DNA of 64,000 nt. Source: Streptomyces sp. Go-475 (lineage in GTDB: Bacteria > Actinomycetota > Actinomycetes > Streptomycetales > Streptomycetaceae). The translations under genes and the position numbers were made by a program. Under the pieces are notes generated by a model. That model ran no database searches. It was not told the origin of the DNA and was given only the letters and a program-made list of their open reading frames with translations. The stretch lies in the NCBI RefSeq assembly GCF_003330845.1, contig NZ_CP026121.1:7607501-7671500 (forward strand), in the 5' to 3' direction. Shown one piece after another: positions 15,802-24,109 of the stretch (its first letter is position 1; each line of letters starts with the position of its first letter).

Positions 15802-16494
15802 ATGACGACCGTACGCATCCCCGAAGGCTGGCCCGCCACCGAGGAAGAGGCCCGCGCCGTCCAGGACGAACTGCGCACCCGCCTGATCCTCGACGAACCC
15901 GGACCGCCGCCCGGCACGGGCCATGTGACCGGAGTGGACGTCGCCTACGACGACGAACGGGACGTCGTGGCGGCGGCAGCGGTCGTGCTGGACGCGTCGA
16001 GCCTCGACGTCGTCGCCGAGGCCACGGCGGTGGGCCGGGTCTCCTTCCCCTACGTGCCCGGACTGCTCGCCTTCCGCGAGCTCCCCGCGGTCCTCGCCGC
16101 GCTCGACGCCCTGCCGTGCCCGTCCGGCCTGGTCGTCTGCGACGGCTACGGCCTCGCCCATCCCCGCCGCTTCGGCCTGGCGGGCCACCTCGGCGTGCTG
16201 ACCGGCCTGCCCACGATCGGCGTCGCGAAGAACCCGTTCACCTTCACCTACGACGACCCGGACACCCCGCGCGGCAGCAGCTCCCCGCTGCTCGCCGGCA
16301 CCGAGGAGGTCGGCCGCGCCCTGCGCACCCGGGACGCCGTCAAACCGGTGTTCGTCTCCGTGGGCCACCGCGTGACCCTGCCGAACGCCTGCGCCCACAC
16401 CCTCGCCCTGACCCCCAGGTACCGCCTCCCGGAGACCACACGCAGGGCGGACGCACTGTGCCGGAAGGCACTGCGGGAGACCGCCCCGGCCTGA
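15802..16494 (+). CDS. nfi: Endonuclease V (deoxyinosine-specific)
   Basis: 230 residues, normal length. The enzyme nicks DNA one base 3' of deoxyinosine and starts repair of deaminated adenine; it may also cut inosine RNA. Diagnostic parts: GVDVAYDD (metal Asp in beta strand), VSFPYVPGLLAFRELP (the PYIP wedge that probes lesions and the catalytic Glu), VVCDGYGLAHPRRFGLAGHLG (second Asp, DGxG) and TIGVAKNPF. Alone between two terminator or convergent features; the -10-like TAGGCT suggests a leaderless mRNA. Confidence 0.95.
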   Translation: MTTVRIPEGWPATEEEARAVQDELRTRLILDEPGPPPGTGHVTGVDVAYDDERDVVAAAAVVLDASSLDVVAEATAVGRVSFPYVPGLLAFRELPAVLAALDALPCPSGLVVCDGYGLAHPRRFGLAGHLGVLTGLPTIGVAKNPFTFTYDDPDTPRGSSSPLLAGTEEVGRALRTRDAVKPVFVSVGHRVTLPNACAHTLALTPRYRLPETTRRADALCRKALRETAPA

Positions 16495-16603
16495 CCGGCC
16501 CCGGTGGCAGGAGATCGCACCCGGGCGGGCGGTGTGAGCTGAGTACCGGCTCTGAGTACCTGTACGGATGCCCGGCCGCCGCCCCCGTCGGCAGGCTGGG
16601 GTC

Positions 16604-16750
16604 ATGACAACGCACCGCGCCCCCAAGCCCGTTGCCGGCCCGACCCAGGCGGTCGAGCGGGCCGTCACCATCGGACTGATCCTCGCCGTGCTGGCGGGAC
16701 TCGGCTGGATCGCCGGGATGATCTACACCATCGCCGAGTGGCCGCTGTAG
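16604..16750 (+). CDS. 48-residue single-pass membrane mini-protein
   Basis: Too short for most gene callers. MTTHRAPKPVAGPTQAVER is a polar N-terminus, followed by one hydrophobic helix (about residues 21-43: TIGLILAVLAGLGWIAGMIY) and a short WPL end. Similar tiny membrane proteins with unknown role are common in Streptomyces. TGGGG precedes the ATG. It overlaps no other plausible gene and ends 16 nt before the convergent saccharopine-dehydrogenase-like gene. Confidence 0.6.
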   Translation: MTTHRAPKPVAGPTQAVERAVTIGLILAVLAGLGWIAGMIYTIAEWPL

Positions 16751-16766
16751 ATCACCGGGTGGCCCG

Positions 16767-17945
16767 TCAGCGGGTCGCCGCGACGCGGAAGCGGATCCCC
16801 GCCGCCCGCAGCCGGTCGGTCAGCGCGTCGCCCATCGCCACCGCCGTGGTGACCTGACCCGCCGTCTTCGGCAGGTCGTCGAAGGCCAGGCAGAGCGCCG
16901 ACTCGGCGAGCATCTTCGCCGTCTCGCCGTACCCGGGGTCGCCGCCCGAGACCTCCGTGAACACGCGCCGGCCGCCGCCCTCGCCCACGAAACGCACGGA
17001 GAACCAGCTCTTCGCCCGCTTCTCCGGGCCCGGTCCGTCGCCGGGCTTGAGACGGCCGGACAGCCACCGCCGCGCGGGCGGTACCTGGGCCGCCGCGACC
17101 AGCGCGCCGACGGCCGCGACCCCGCCCACCGCGACGGGGAGCCGTCGCACGGCCGCGTACTGCCGGTACCGGAAGTCGGGCCCGTACCGGTCGAGCGCCG
17201 CCGCCGAACGCCGCACGATCTGCGGGTCGATGGTCGGCATCGGCAGCGCCCACGCGCCGACCTCCTCGGCGAACCGCGGAGCGCCGAGCGGCGCCGCCGC
17301 CCGCCGGCCCACCAGCCGCGGCTCGTGCCGCCGCCGGTCCCGTGCGGCCGCCGCCATCTCCCGCTGCCGCGCGAACTGGTTGAGGGCGGAGGCGAAGGTG
17401 CCTCCCGAGAACGCCGCGTCGGCGGTCACGAAGCCCTCGATGCTCAGCGGCACGTCCTCCGGCAGCTGCCGCACGGTGAAGTACACGCCCAGGTCGTGCG
17501 GGACCGAGTCGAACCCGGCGGCGTGCACCAGCCGCGCCCCGGTCTCCCTCGCGCGGGCGTCGTGCCGGACGTACGTCAGGTCCACGAACTCGGGCTCGCC
17601 GCACAGGTCGAGGTAGTCCGTCCCGGCGTCCGCGCAGGCGGCGACCAGCGCCTCGCCGTAGGTGACGTAGGGGCCGACCGTCGTGGCCACCACGCGCGCG
17701 TGCTCGGCCAGGGTGCGCAGCGAGGCCGGGTCGGACACGTCCGCCCGCAGCACGCCGACCTCCGCGTCACCGGGCAGACCCTCCCGCAGCCGCCGCAGCT
17801 TCTCCTCGCTCCGGCCCGCGATCGCCCAGCGCAGCCCCTCGGGCGCGTGGGCTGCGAGGTACTCCGCGGTGAGCGCTCCGGCGAAGCTGGTGGCTCCGAA
17901 GAGCACGATGTCGTACGGACGGTCCGTCCCGTTTTGCCTGCTCAT
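16767..17945 (-). CDS. Saccharopine dehydrogenase-like NADP-binding reductase (trans-acting enoyl reductase type)
   Basis: 392 residues. The N-terminal Rossmann domain is clear (DIVLFGATSFAGALTAEYLA, GRSEEKLRRL, TVGPYVTYGEALVAAC). The middle carries the family's YLDLCGEPEF and AAGFDSVPHDLGVYF. The C-terminal third includes one weakly hydrophobic helix (VGGVAAVGALVAAAQV). Actinobacterial members include mycobacterial enoyl reductases acting in trans on polyketide lipids; true saccharopine activity is unlikely. No lysine gene is near. The ATG at 17945 is the first in frame with a good similarity start (MSRQNGTDRPYDIVLFGA). Confidence 0.85.
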   Translation of the reverse strand: MSRQNGTDRPYDIVLFGATSFAGALTAEYLAAHAPEGLRWAIAGRSEEKLRRLREGLPGDAEVGVLRADVSDPASLRTLAEHARVVATTVGPYVTYGEALVAACADAGTDYLDLCGEPEFVDLTYVRHDARARETGARLVHAAGFDSVPHDLGVYFTVRQLPEDVPLSIEGFVTADAAFSGGTFASALNQFARQREMAAAARDRRRHEPRLVGRRAAAPLGAPRFAEEVGAWALPMPTIDPQIVRRSAAALDRYGPDFRYRQYAAVRRLPVAVGGVAAVGALVAAAQVPPARRWLSGRLKPGDGPGPEKRAKSWFSVRFVGEGGGRRVFTEVSGGDPGYGETAKMLAESALCLAFDDLPKTAGQVTTAVAMGDALTDRLRAAGIRFRVAATR

Positions 17946-18036
17946 GACACCCCTCGGTCGTGCAGCCCGTGCCGCTGTCGGTGGCCGAGGCTAGCGTGAG
18001 GAGTGCGGAGCCCGACGACGAGCCCGGAGGACGACG

Positions 18037-18417
18037 ATGGCCGTGCCCAGGAATGCCCTGAAGAAGTGGGAGAAAGTGCGCGCGTTCGCCCTGGGGTTGC
18101 CGGGCGCGGTCGAGGAGTTCCCGTGGGGCGAGTCCGTCGCGAAGGTCAACAAGAAGGTGTTCGTCTTCCTCGGTGTCCAGGACGGCAGTTACCCCTTGGG
18201 GGTGACGGTGAAGCTCACCGACGAGACGGCCCACGCACACGCGCTGGCGTGTCCCGGCGCCGAGCCCGCCGGATACGGCCTGGGAAAGGCCGGCTGGGTG
18301 AGCATCCCCCTGGAGCAGCCGGGCGCCCCGGCCGCGGAGGTGCTCTGCGACTGGGTGGAGGAGAGCTACCGGGTGGTCGCGCCGAAGCGGCTGACGGCGG
18401 AGCTGGACGCGCCCTGA
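18037..18417 (+). CDS. MmcQ/YjbR-family protein
   Basis: 126 residues matching the YjbR/CyaY-like fold family: KWEKVRAFALGLPGAVEEFPWGE, then KVNKKVFVFLGV, LGVTVKLTDE and the C-terminal SYRVVAPKRLTAEL. These proteins resemble the DNA-binding domain of mycobacteriophage MmcQ; the cellular role is unknown. It is divergent from the reductase gene (91 nt apart) and read toward the beta-oxidation operon. Confidence 0.87.
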   Translation: MAVPRNALKKWEKVRAFALGLPGAVEEFPWGESVAKVNKKVFVFLGVQDGSYPLGVTVKLTDETAHAHALACPGAEPAGYGLGKAGWVSIPLEQPGAPAAEVLCDWVEESYRVVAPKRLTAELDAP

Positions 18418-18433
18418 CTCCGTCCGGCAGATT

Positions 18434-18481
18434 GCTAAGCGCTTGCTCGTTCCGGTCTTGTGCCGACTGGAACGTGTTCTT
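18434..18481. promoter_or_regulatory. Candidate operators (KstR-like and AAGCGCTT) before the beta-oxidation operon
   Basis: Two palindromes precede the racemase-thiolase-FadB operon. AAGCGCTT is a perfect 8-bp palindrome at 18437-18444, inside GCTAAGCGCTTGC. The run TGGAACGTGTTCTT (18468-18481) matches the KstR-type consensus TnnAACnnGTTnnA at all but its last base; its core GAACGTGTTC is a perfect palindrome. KstR is the TetR regulator of steroid catabolism, but related fatty-acid regulators bind similar sites. Confidence 0.5.
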
Positions 18482-18527
18482 AACATCGCTGGTGTTACAT
18501 CAGTTGTGTCACAGCACTGGGGGCTGG

Positions 18528-19706
18528 ATGACCACGGCAAGGACGCCACGGCACGACGGCCCCGGCGCCGACGGCCCGCTCACCGGCGTGCGCGTCGTCG
18601 AGCTGGCCGGCATCGGGCCCGGCCCGTTCGCCGCCATGCTCCTCGCCGACCTCGGCGCCGACGTCGTCCGCGTGGACCGGCCCGGCGGCCCCGGCCTCGC
18701 GATCGACCCGGCGTACGACGTCACCAACCGCAACAAGCGCTCGGTGGTCGTCGACCTCAAGTCCCCGGACGGCCCGGACCGGGTGCTCGCCCTCGCCGCC
18801 CGCGCCGACATCCTGATCGAGGGCTACCGCCCCGGTGTCGCCGAGCGCCTCGGCGTCGGCCCCGAGGACTGCCGCGCCCGCAACCCGCGCCTCGTCTACG
18901 GCCGGATGACCGGCTGGGGCCAGGACGGCCCGCTGGCCCACCGCGCCGGGCACGACATCGCGTACCTCGCCCCCACCGGCGTCCTCGGCATGATCGGCCG
19001 CCCAGACGAGCCGCCGCCGGCCCCCGCCAACCTGCTCGGCGACTACGCGGGCGGCTCCCTCTACCTGGTCGTCGGCGTCCTCGCCGCCCTCCATCACGCG
19101 CGGGCGACCGGCACCGGCCAGGTCGTCGACGCCGCCATCGTCGACGGCACCGCCCACCTCGCCGCGATGATCCACGGCATGCTCGCCGCCGGCGGCTGGC
19201 AGGACCGGCGCGGCGCCAACCTCCTGGACGGCGGCTGCCCGTACTACGGCACGTACGAGACGGCCGACGGCAGGTACATGGCCGTGGGCGCCCTGGAGCC
19301 GCAGTTCTACGCGGAGTTCCTCGCCCTCCTCGGCGTCGAGGACCAGGCCGGGGCCCGCAAGGACGTCACCCGCTGGGACCACCTGCGTGAAGAGGTCGCC
19401 GCCCGCTTCAAGACCCGCACGAGGGACGAGTGGACGGCCGTCTTCGACGGCTCCGACGCGTGCGTGGCGCCCGTGCTGTCCCTCCGCGAGGCCCCGCACC
19501 ACCCGCACCTGGCCGCCCGCGGCACCTTCACCGACCACGGCGGCCTCACCCAGCCCGCCCCGGCCCCCCGCTTCTCCGCGACCCCGACCTCCGTCCGCAG
19601 CGGCCCGGCCCGGCCGGGCGCCGACACCGCGGACGTCGCCCGGGACTGGGACGTCCCCGGGCTCCTCTCCGCGCCCCGCACCCCTCAGCGAAAGGCCTCC
19701 TCGTGA
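18528..19706 (+). CDS. Alpha-methylacyl-CoA racemase / family III CoA-transferase
   Basis: 392 residues. CaiB/BaiF superfamily. It opens [26 protein letters not shown], then [16 protein letters not shown] and [23 protein letters not shown]. The [11 protein letters not shown] histidine and the aspartate in [21 protein letters not shown] match the racemase catalytic pair; the third catalytic glutamate is expected in the [12 protein letters not shown] region. This favours racemisation of 2-methyl-branched acyl-CoA rather than CoA transfer. GGGGGC precedes the ATG at 18528. It is the first gene of an operon; its stop codon overlaps the thiolase start (GTGA), so the two are translationally coupled. 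Racemase plus thiolase plus FadB fits degradation of branched acyl chains. Confidence 0.9.
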   Translation: MTTARTPRHDGPGADGPLTGVRVVELAGIGPGPFAAMLLADLGADVVRVDRPGGPGLAIDPAYDVTNRNKRSVVVDLKSPDGPDRVLALAARADILIEGYRPGVAERLGVGPEDCRARNPRLVYGRMTGWGQDGPLAHRAGHDIAYLAPTGVLGMIGRPDEPPPAPANLLGDYAGGSLYLVVGVLAALHHARATGTGQVVDAAIVDGTAHLAAMIHGMLAAGGWQDRRGANLLDGGCPYYGTYETADGRYMAVGALEPQFYAEFLALLGVEDQAGARKDVTRWDHLREEVAARFKTRTRDEWTAVFDGSDACVAPVLSLREAPHHPHLAARGTFTDHGGLTQPAPAPRFSATPTSVRSGPARPGADTADVARDWDVPGLLSAPRTPQRKASS

Positions 19707-20917
19707 GCACCGAAGCGTACGTCTACGACGCGATCCGCACCCCGCGCGGGCGCGGCAAGGCCAATGGCGCCCTGCACGGCACCAAGCCCATCGACCTGGT
19801 CGTCGGGCTCATCCACGAGATCCGCGCCCGCTTCCCGGGCCTGGACCCGGCCGCCGTCGACGACATCGTCCTCGGCGTCGTCGGCCCGGTCGGCGACCAG
19901 GGCTCCGACATCGCCCGGATCGCGGCCATCGCCGCGGGGCTGCCCGACACGGTCGCGGGCGTGCAGGAGAACCGCTTCTGTGCCTCGGGCCTGGAGGCCG
20001 TCAACCTGGCCGCCGCCAAGGTACGTTCCGGCTGGGAGGACCTCGTCCTCGCCGGTGGCGTCGAGTCGATGTCCCGGGTGCCGATGGCCTCCGACGGCGG
20101 CGCCTGGTTCAACGACCCGATGACCAACCTCCAGGTCAACTTCGTGCCGCAGGGCATCGGCGCCGACCTCATCGCCACCATCGAGGGCTTCTCCCGCAGG
20201 GACGTCGACGAGTACGCGGCCCTCTCCCAGGAGCGGGCGGCCACGGCCTGGAAGGAGGGGCGCTTCGACAAGTCCGTCGTCCCCGTCAAGGACCGCAGCG
20301 GCCTCGTCGTCCTCGACCACGACGAGCACCTGCGCCCCGGCACCACCGCCGACTCCCTCGCCAAGCTGAAGCCGTCCTTCGCGGACATCGGCGAACTCGG
20401 CGGCTTCGACGCCGTCGCGCTCCAGCAGTACCACTGGGTGGAGAAGATCGACCACGTCCACCACGCGGGCAACTCCTCCGGCATCGTCGACGGCGCCTCG
20501 CTCGTCGCGATCGGCTCCCAGGAGGTCGGCGAGCGCCACGGCCTCACGCCCCGCGCGCGGATCGTCTCCGCCGCCGTCTCCGGCTCCGAGCCCACCATCA
20601 TGCTCACCGGCCCCGCCCCCGCCACCCGCAAGGCCCTAGCCAAGGCCGGACTCACCATCGACGACATCGACCTCGTCGAGATCAACGAGGCGTTCGCGGC
20701 GGTCGTACTGCGCTTCGTGAAGGACATGGGCCTGTCCCTGGACAAGGTCAACGTCAACGGCGGCGCCATCGCCCTCGGCCACCCCCTCGGCGCCACCGGC
20801 GCGATGATCCTCGGCACCCTCGTCGACGAACTGGAGCGCCAGGACAAGCGCTACGGCCTCGCCACGCTGTGCGTCGGCGGCGGCATGGGCGTCGCCACGA
20901 TCGTCGAGCGCATCTGA
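19703..20917 (+). CDS. fadA: Acetyl-CoA C-acyltransferase (3-ketoacyl-CoA thiolase)
   Basis: 404 residues. Degradative or biosynthetic thiolase fold with the nucleophilic cysteine in [13 protein letters not shown], the histidine in [14 protein letters not shown], and the second cysteine in [11 protein letters not shown]. The C-terminal [13 protein letters not shown] is standard. It cleaves 3-ketoacyl-CoA to acetyl-CoA. GTG start at 19703 shares GTGA with the stop of the racemase gene; AAAGG lies 8 nt upstream. It is followed at 34 nt by FadB, completing the last steps of beta-oxidation. Confidence 0.93.
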   Translation: MSTEAYVYDAIRTPRGRGKANGALHGTKPIDLVVGLIHEIRARFPGLDPAAVDDIVLGVVGPVGDQGSDIARIAAIAAGLPDTVAGVQENRFCASGLEAVNLAAAKVRSGWEDLVLAGGVESMSRVPMASDGGAWFNDPMTNLQVNFVPQGIGADLIATIEGFSRRDVDEYAALSQERAATAWKEGRFDKSVVPVKDRSGLVVLDHDEHLRPGTTADSLAKLKPSFADIGELGGFDAVALQQYHWVEKIDHVHHAGNSSGIVDGASLVAIGSQEVGERHGLTPRARIVSAAVSGSEPTIMLTGPAPATRKALAKAGLTIDDIDLVEINEAFAAVVLRFVKDMGLSLDKVNVNGGAIALGHPLGATGAMILGTLVDELERQDKRYGLATLCVGGGMGVATIVERI

Positions 20918-20951
20918 CCCCCTCCCGACGGATCACACGGAGCACCTCCAC

Positions 20952-23138
20952 ATGAGCACTGAGTCCACCACCATCCGCTGGGAACAGGACCGCACCGGCC
21001 TCGTCACCCTGGTCATCGACGACCCGAACCAGTCCGCGAACACCATGAACCAGGCGTTCCGCGACTCCCTCGCCGCCGTCACCGACCGCCTGGAGGCCGA
21101 GAAGGACACCATCCGGGGCGTCATCATCACCTCCGCCAAGAAGACCTTCTTCGCCGGCGGCGACCTGCGCGACCTCATCCGCGTCACGCCCGAGACGGCC
21201 CAGGAGCTGTTCGACGGCGGCATGGCCATCAAGCGGAACCTGCGCCGCATCGAGACGCTCGGCAAGCCGGTCGTCGCCGCGCTCAACGGCGCGGCCCTCG
21301 GCGGCGGTTACGAGATCGCCCTGGCCTGCCACCACCGCGTCGCCCTGGACGCGCCCGGCTCCAAGATCGGCTGCCCCGAGGTCACCCTCGGCCTGCTCCC
21401 CGGAGGCGGCGGCGTCGTCCGCACGGTCCGCCTGCTCGGCATCGCCGACGCCCTGCTGAAGGTCCTCCTCCAGGGCACCCAGTACAGCCCGCGCCGCGCC
21501 CTGGAGAACGGCCTCGTCGACGAGGTGGCCGACAGCCAGGAGGACATGCTCGCCAAGGCCCGGGCGTTCATCGACGCCCACCCCGAGTCCCAGCAGCCCT
21601 GGGACAAGCCGGGCTACCGCATCCCGGGCGGCACGCCGGCCAACCCCAAGTTCGCCGCGAACCTGCCCGCCTTCCCGGCCACCCTGCGCAAGCAGACGAA
21701 CGGCGCCCCCTACCCGGCCCCGCGCAACATCCTCGCCGCGGCCGTCGAGGGCTCCCAGGTCGACTTCGAGACCGCCCAGGTCATCGAGGCCCGCTACTTC
21801 GTCGAACTGGCCGCCGGCCAGACCTCGAAGAACATGATCCAGGCGTTCTTCTTCGACCTCCAGGCCGTCAACTCCGGCGCCAACCGCCCCAAGGGGATCG
21901 AGCCGCGCCAGGTCCGCAAGGTCGCCGTCCTCGGCGCCGGGATGATGGGCGCGGGCATCGCCTACTCCTGCGCCCGCGCCGGCATCGACGTCGTGCTGAA
22001 GGACGTGTCCCTGGAGGCGGCCCTCAAGGGCAGGGGCTACTCCGAGAAGCTGTGCGCCAAGGCCGTCGCCAAGGGCCGTACGACGCAGGAGAAGGCGGAC
22101 GCGCTGCTCGCCCGCATCACGCCCACGGCCGAGGTCCAGGACCTGGCCGGCTGCGACGCCGTCATCGAGGCCGTGTTCGAGGACACGTCCCTCAAGCACA
22201 AGGTCTTCCAGGAGATCCAGGACGTCGTGGCGCCCGACGCGCTGCTGTGCTCCAACACCTCCACCCTGCCCATCACCGCCCTCGCGGAAGGCGTCGAGCG
22301 CCAGGCCGACTTCATCGGGCTGCACTTCTTCTCGCCGGTCGACAAGATGCCGCTCGTCGAGATCATCAAGGGCGAGCGCACGGGCGAGGAGGCCCTGGCC
22401 CGCGCCTTCGACCTGGTCCGGCAGATCAACAAGACGCCGATCGTCGTCAACGACTCGCGCGGCTTCTTCACCTCCCGCGTCATCGGCCACTTCATCAACG
22501 AGGGCGTCGCCATGGTCGGCGAGGGCGTCGAGCCCGCCTCGGTCGAACAGGCCGCCGCCCAGGCCGGCTACCCGGCCAAGGTGCTGTCCCTGATGGACGA
22601 GCTGACGCTGACCCTGCCCCGCAAGATCCGGGCCGAGACGAAGCGGGCGGTGGAGGAGGCGGGCGGCACCTGGACGCCCCACCCCGCCGAGGCCGTCATC
22701 GACCGCATGGTCGACGAGTTCGGCCGCACGGGCCGCAGCGGCGGCGCCGGCTTCTACGACTACGACGAGGACGGCAGGCGCGCCGGACTCTGGCCGGGCC
22801 TGCGCGAGCACTTCACCGAGCCCGGCCACCGAATCCCCTTCCGGGACATGCAGGAACGCATGCTGTTCTCCGAGGCGCTGGACACCGTCCGGTTGCTGGA
22901 GGAGGGCGTGCTGACCTCCGTCGCCGACGCCAACATCGGCTCGATCTTCGGCATCGGCTTCCCCGGCTGGACCGGCGGCGTGCTCCAGTACATCAACGGC
23001 TACGAGGGGGGCCTGCCCGGGTTCGTGGCCCGCGCGCGGGAACTCGCCGAGCGCTACGGCGACCGGTTCACGCCGCCCGCGCTGCTGGTGGAGAAGGCGC
23101 AGCAGGGGGAGCGGTTCAGCGACTCAGCCCGCGGCTGA
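20952..23138 (+). CDS. fadB: FadB-type enoyl-CoA hydratase / 3-hydroxyacyl-CoA dehydrogenase fusion
   Basis: 728 residues, the size of bacterial FadB/FadJ. The N-terminal crotonase domain (about 1-190) keeps both catalytic glutamates (GGGYEIALAC and IGCPEVTLGLLPGGGG). The dehydrogenase domain begins at about 320 with the NAD site VAVLGAGMMGAGIAYSCARAG, includes CSNTSTLPITALAEG, GLHFFSPVDKMPLVEIIKG (active-site His) and NDSRGFFTSRVI, and ends with tandem helical domains. It hydrates and oxidises acyl-CoA to the 3-keto form for the adjacent thiolase. Its last 15 bp overlap the convergent MerR gene. Confidence 0.95.
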   Translation: MSTESTTIRWEQDRTGLVTLVIDDPNQSANTMNQAFRDSLAAVTDRLEAEKDTIRGVIITSAKKTFFAGGDLRDLIRVTPETAQELFDGGMAIKRNLRRIETLGKPVVAALNGAALGGGYEIALACHHRVALDAPGSKIGCPEVTLGLLPGGGGVVRTVRLLGIADALLKVLLQGTQYSPRRALENGLVDEVADSQEDMLAKARAFIDAHPESQQPWDKPGYRIPGGTPANPKFAANLPAFPATLRKQTNGAPYPAPRNILAAAVEGSQVDFETAQVIEARYFVELAAGQTSKNMIQAFFFDLQAVNSGANRPKGIEPRQVRKVAVLGAGMMGAGIAYSCARAGIDVVLKDVSLEAALKGRGYSEKLCAKAVAKGRTTQEKADALLARITPTAEVQDLAGCDAVIEAVFEDTSLKHKVFQEIQDVVAPDALLCSNTSTLPITALAEGVERQADFIGLHFFSPVDKMPLVEIIKGERTGEEALARAFDLVRQINKTPIVVNDSRGFFTSRVIGHFINEGVAMVGEGVEPASVEQAAAQAGYPAKVLSLMDELTLTLPRKIRAETKRAVEEAGGTWTPHPAEAVIDRMVDEFGRTGRSGGAGFYDYDEDGRRAGLWPGLREHFTEPGHRIPFRDMQERMLFSEALDTVRLLEEGVLTSVADANIGSIFGIGFPGWTGGVLQYINGYEGGLPGFVARARELAERYGDRFTPPALLVEKAQQGERFSDSARG

Positions 23139-23840
23139 CCCTTCCGGAGGCCCGGTCAGCCACTCGCCCAGCTCTTCCCTCAACGACCGCTGGAAGGCCG
23201 TGAGGAGCGCCTGCACCACCAGCGGGTGCATGTGCGCGGACAGGGACCGCACGTCCCGGGCGTCACGCTCCGCCACCTCGCCGCGGAAGAGCTGGGAGAG
23301 TTCACGGGCCGCGGCGCGCGTGTGTTCGACGAGAACCGTGCGCGCCGCGGAGATCGCCTCCTGCGAGAGCGGCACGTCCAGCAGGCCGACGCCCAGCCGG
23401 AGCAGACCGAGGTCGGCCTCGTAGCCGTCCTCCACGGGCCGGACCACGCCCATCGCGACGAGCCGCTCGACGTCCTCCTCGCCGAGCGGCCGTCCGGCCC
23501 GCCGCTCCAGCTCCTGCCGCGTGACCGTCCCGACGGCGTCCGGTGCCCAGGACGCCACCACGGCCCGGTGGATGGCCAGGTCGTGCGCGCTCAGGTCCGG
23601 CGGCAGCTGCCGCAGATGACGCTCGATGCCGGCCAGCGTCATGCCCTGCTGCCGCAACTCCTCGATCAGCGCGAGCCGGGCCAGGTGCTCCCGCCCGTAG
23701 TGCCCCACGCGCCGGGGACCGAGCACCGGCGGGGGCAGCAGCCCCTTGGTGCCGTAGAAGCGGACCGTACGCACCGTGACACCGGCCCGGGCGGCCAGCT
23801 CGTCGATCGTGAGGGTCGGCTGCTCGGTCTCGGTCGTCAT
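23124..23840 (-). CDS. MerR-family transcriptional regulator
   Basis: 238 residues. Residues about 8-75 form the winged helix: LTIDELAARAGVTVRTVRFYGTKGLLPPP and HLARLALIEELRQQGMTLAGIERHL. The C-terminal 150 residues (VERLVAMGVVRPVEDGYEADLG, many Leu, Glu and Arg) are a helical sensor or dimer domain with no cysteines, so it is not a metal sensor like classical MerR. Facing the fadB gene tail-to-tail and sitting beside it, it may regulate lipid genes, but no operator for it was found there. The ATG at 23840 has no ribosome site; a good promoter 7 nt upstream (see next) suggests a leaderless mRNA. Confidence 0.85.
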   Translation of the reverse strand: MTTETEQPTLTIDELAARAGVTVRTVRFYGTKGLLPPPVLGPRRVGHYGREHLARLALIEELRQQGMTLAGIERHLRQLPPDLSAHDLAIHRAVVASWAPDAVGTVTRQELERRAGRPLGEEDVERLVAMGVVRPVEDGYEADLGLLRLGVGLLDVPLSQEAISAARTVLVEHTRAAARELSQLFRGEVAERDARDVRSLSAHMHPLVVQALLTAFQRSLREELGEWLTGPPEGSAAG

Positions 23841-23847
23841 GTGCAGC

Positions 23848-23876
23848 AGTATCGCTGTCTCACCAGTGCTGTGAAA
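23848..23876 (-). promoter_or_regulatory. Promoter of the MerR gene, leaderless
   Basis: Minus-strand TTTCAC (23876-23871), a 17-nt spacer and GATACT (23853-23848), 7 nt before the ATG. The spacer and -35 together contain TCAC and GTGA half-sites. MerR regulators bind between -35 and -10 of their own promoter, though usually over a 19-nt spacer, so autoregulation is only a possibility. Confidence 0.5.
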
Positions 23877-24109
23877 CCTCACCGGCACCCCTGGGTGACC
23901 GTGCCGTGAACGGCGGACGGCCTCTGTGCGCATCCGAAGTGGACCTTGTGAGAAGTGACGCTCTGTGACGTGGGCCACCGTATGCGACCGGATCGGTGTG
24001 GGAAGGTGCTGCCTTGGTCTGTGCCGCGTCACAAGGGTGGTGCGGGCCAACGCACTGTACGGACCCCGGGCCCACGACGTCCGGGGCGATCCAGAGAGTG
24101 GAACCACCC

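Noticed and set aside
16767..17945. True saccharopine dehydrogenase of lysine metabolism
   Set aside because: Sequence features fit the actinobacterial trans-acting reductase subgroup, and no lysine pathway genes lie near.
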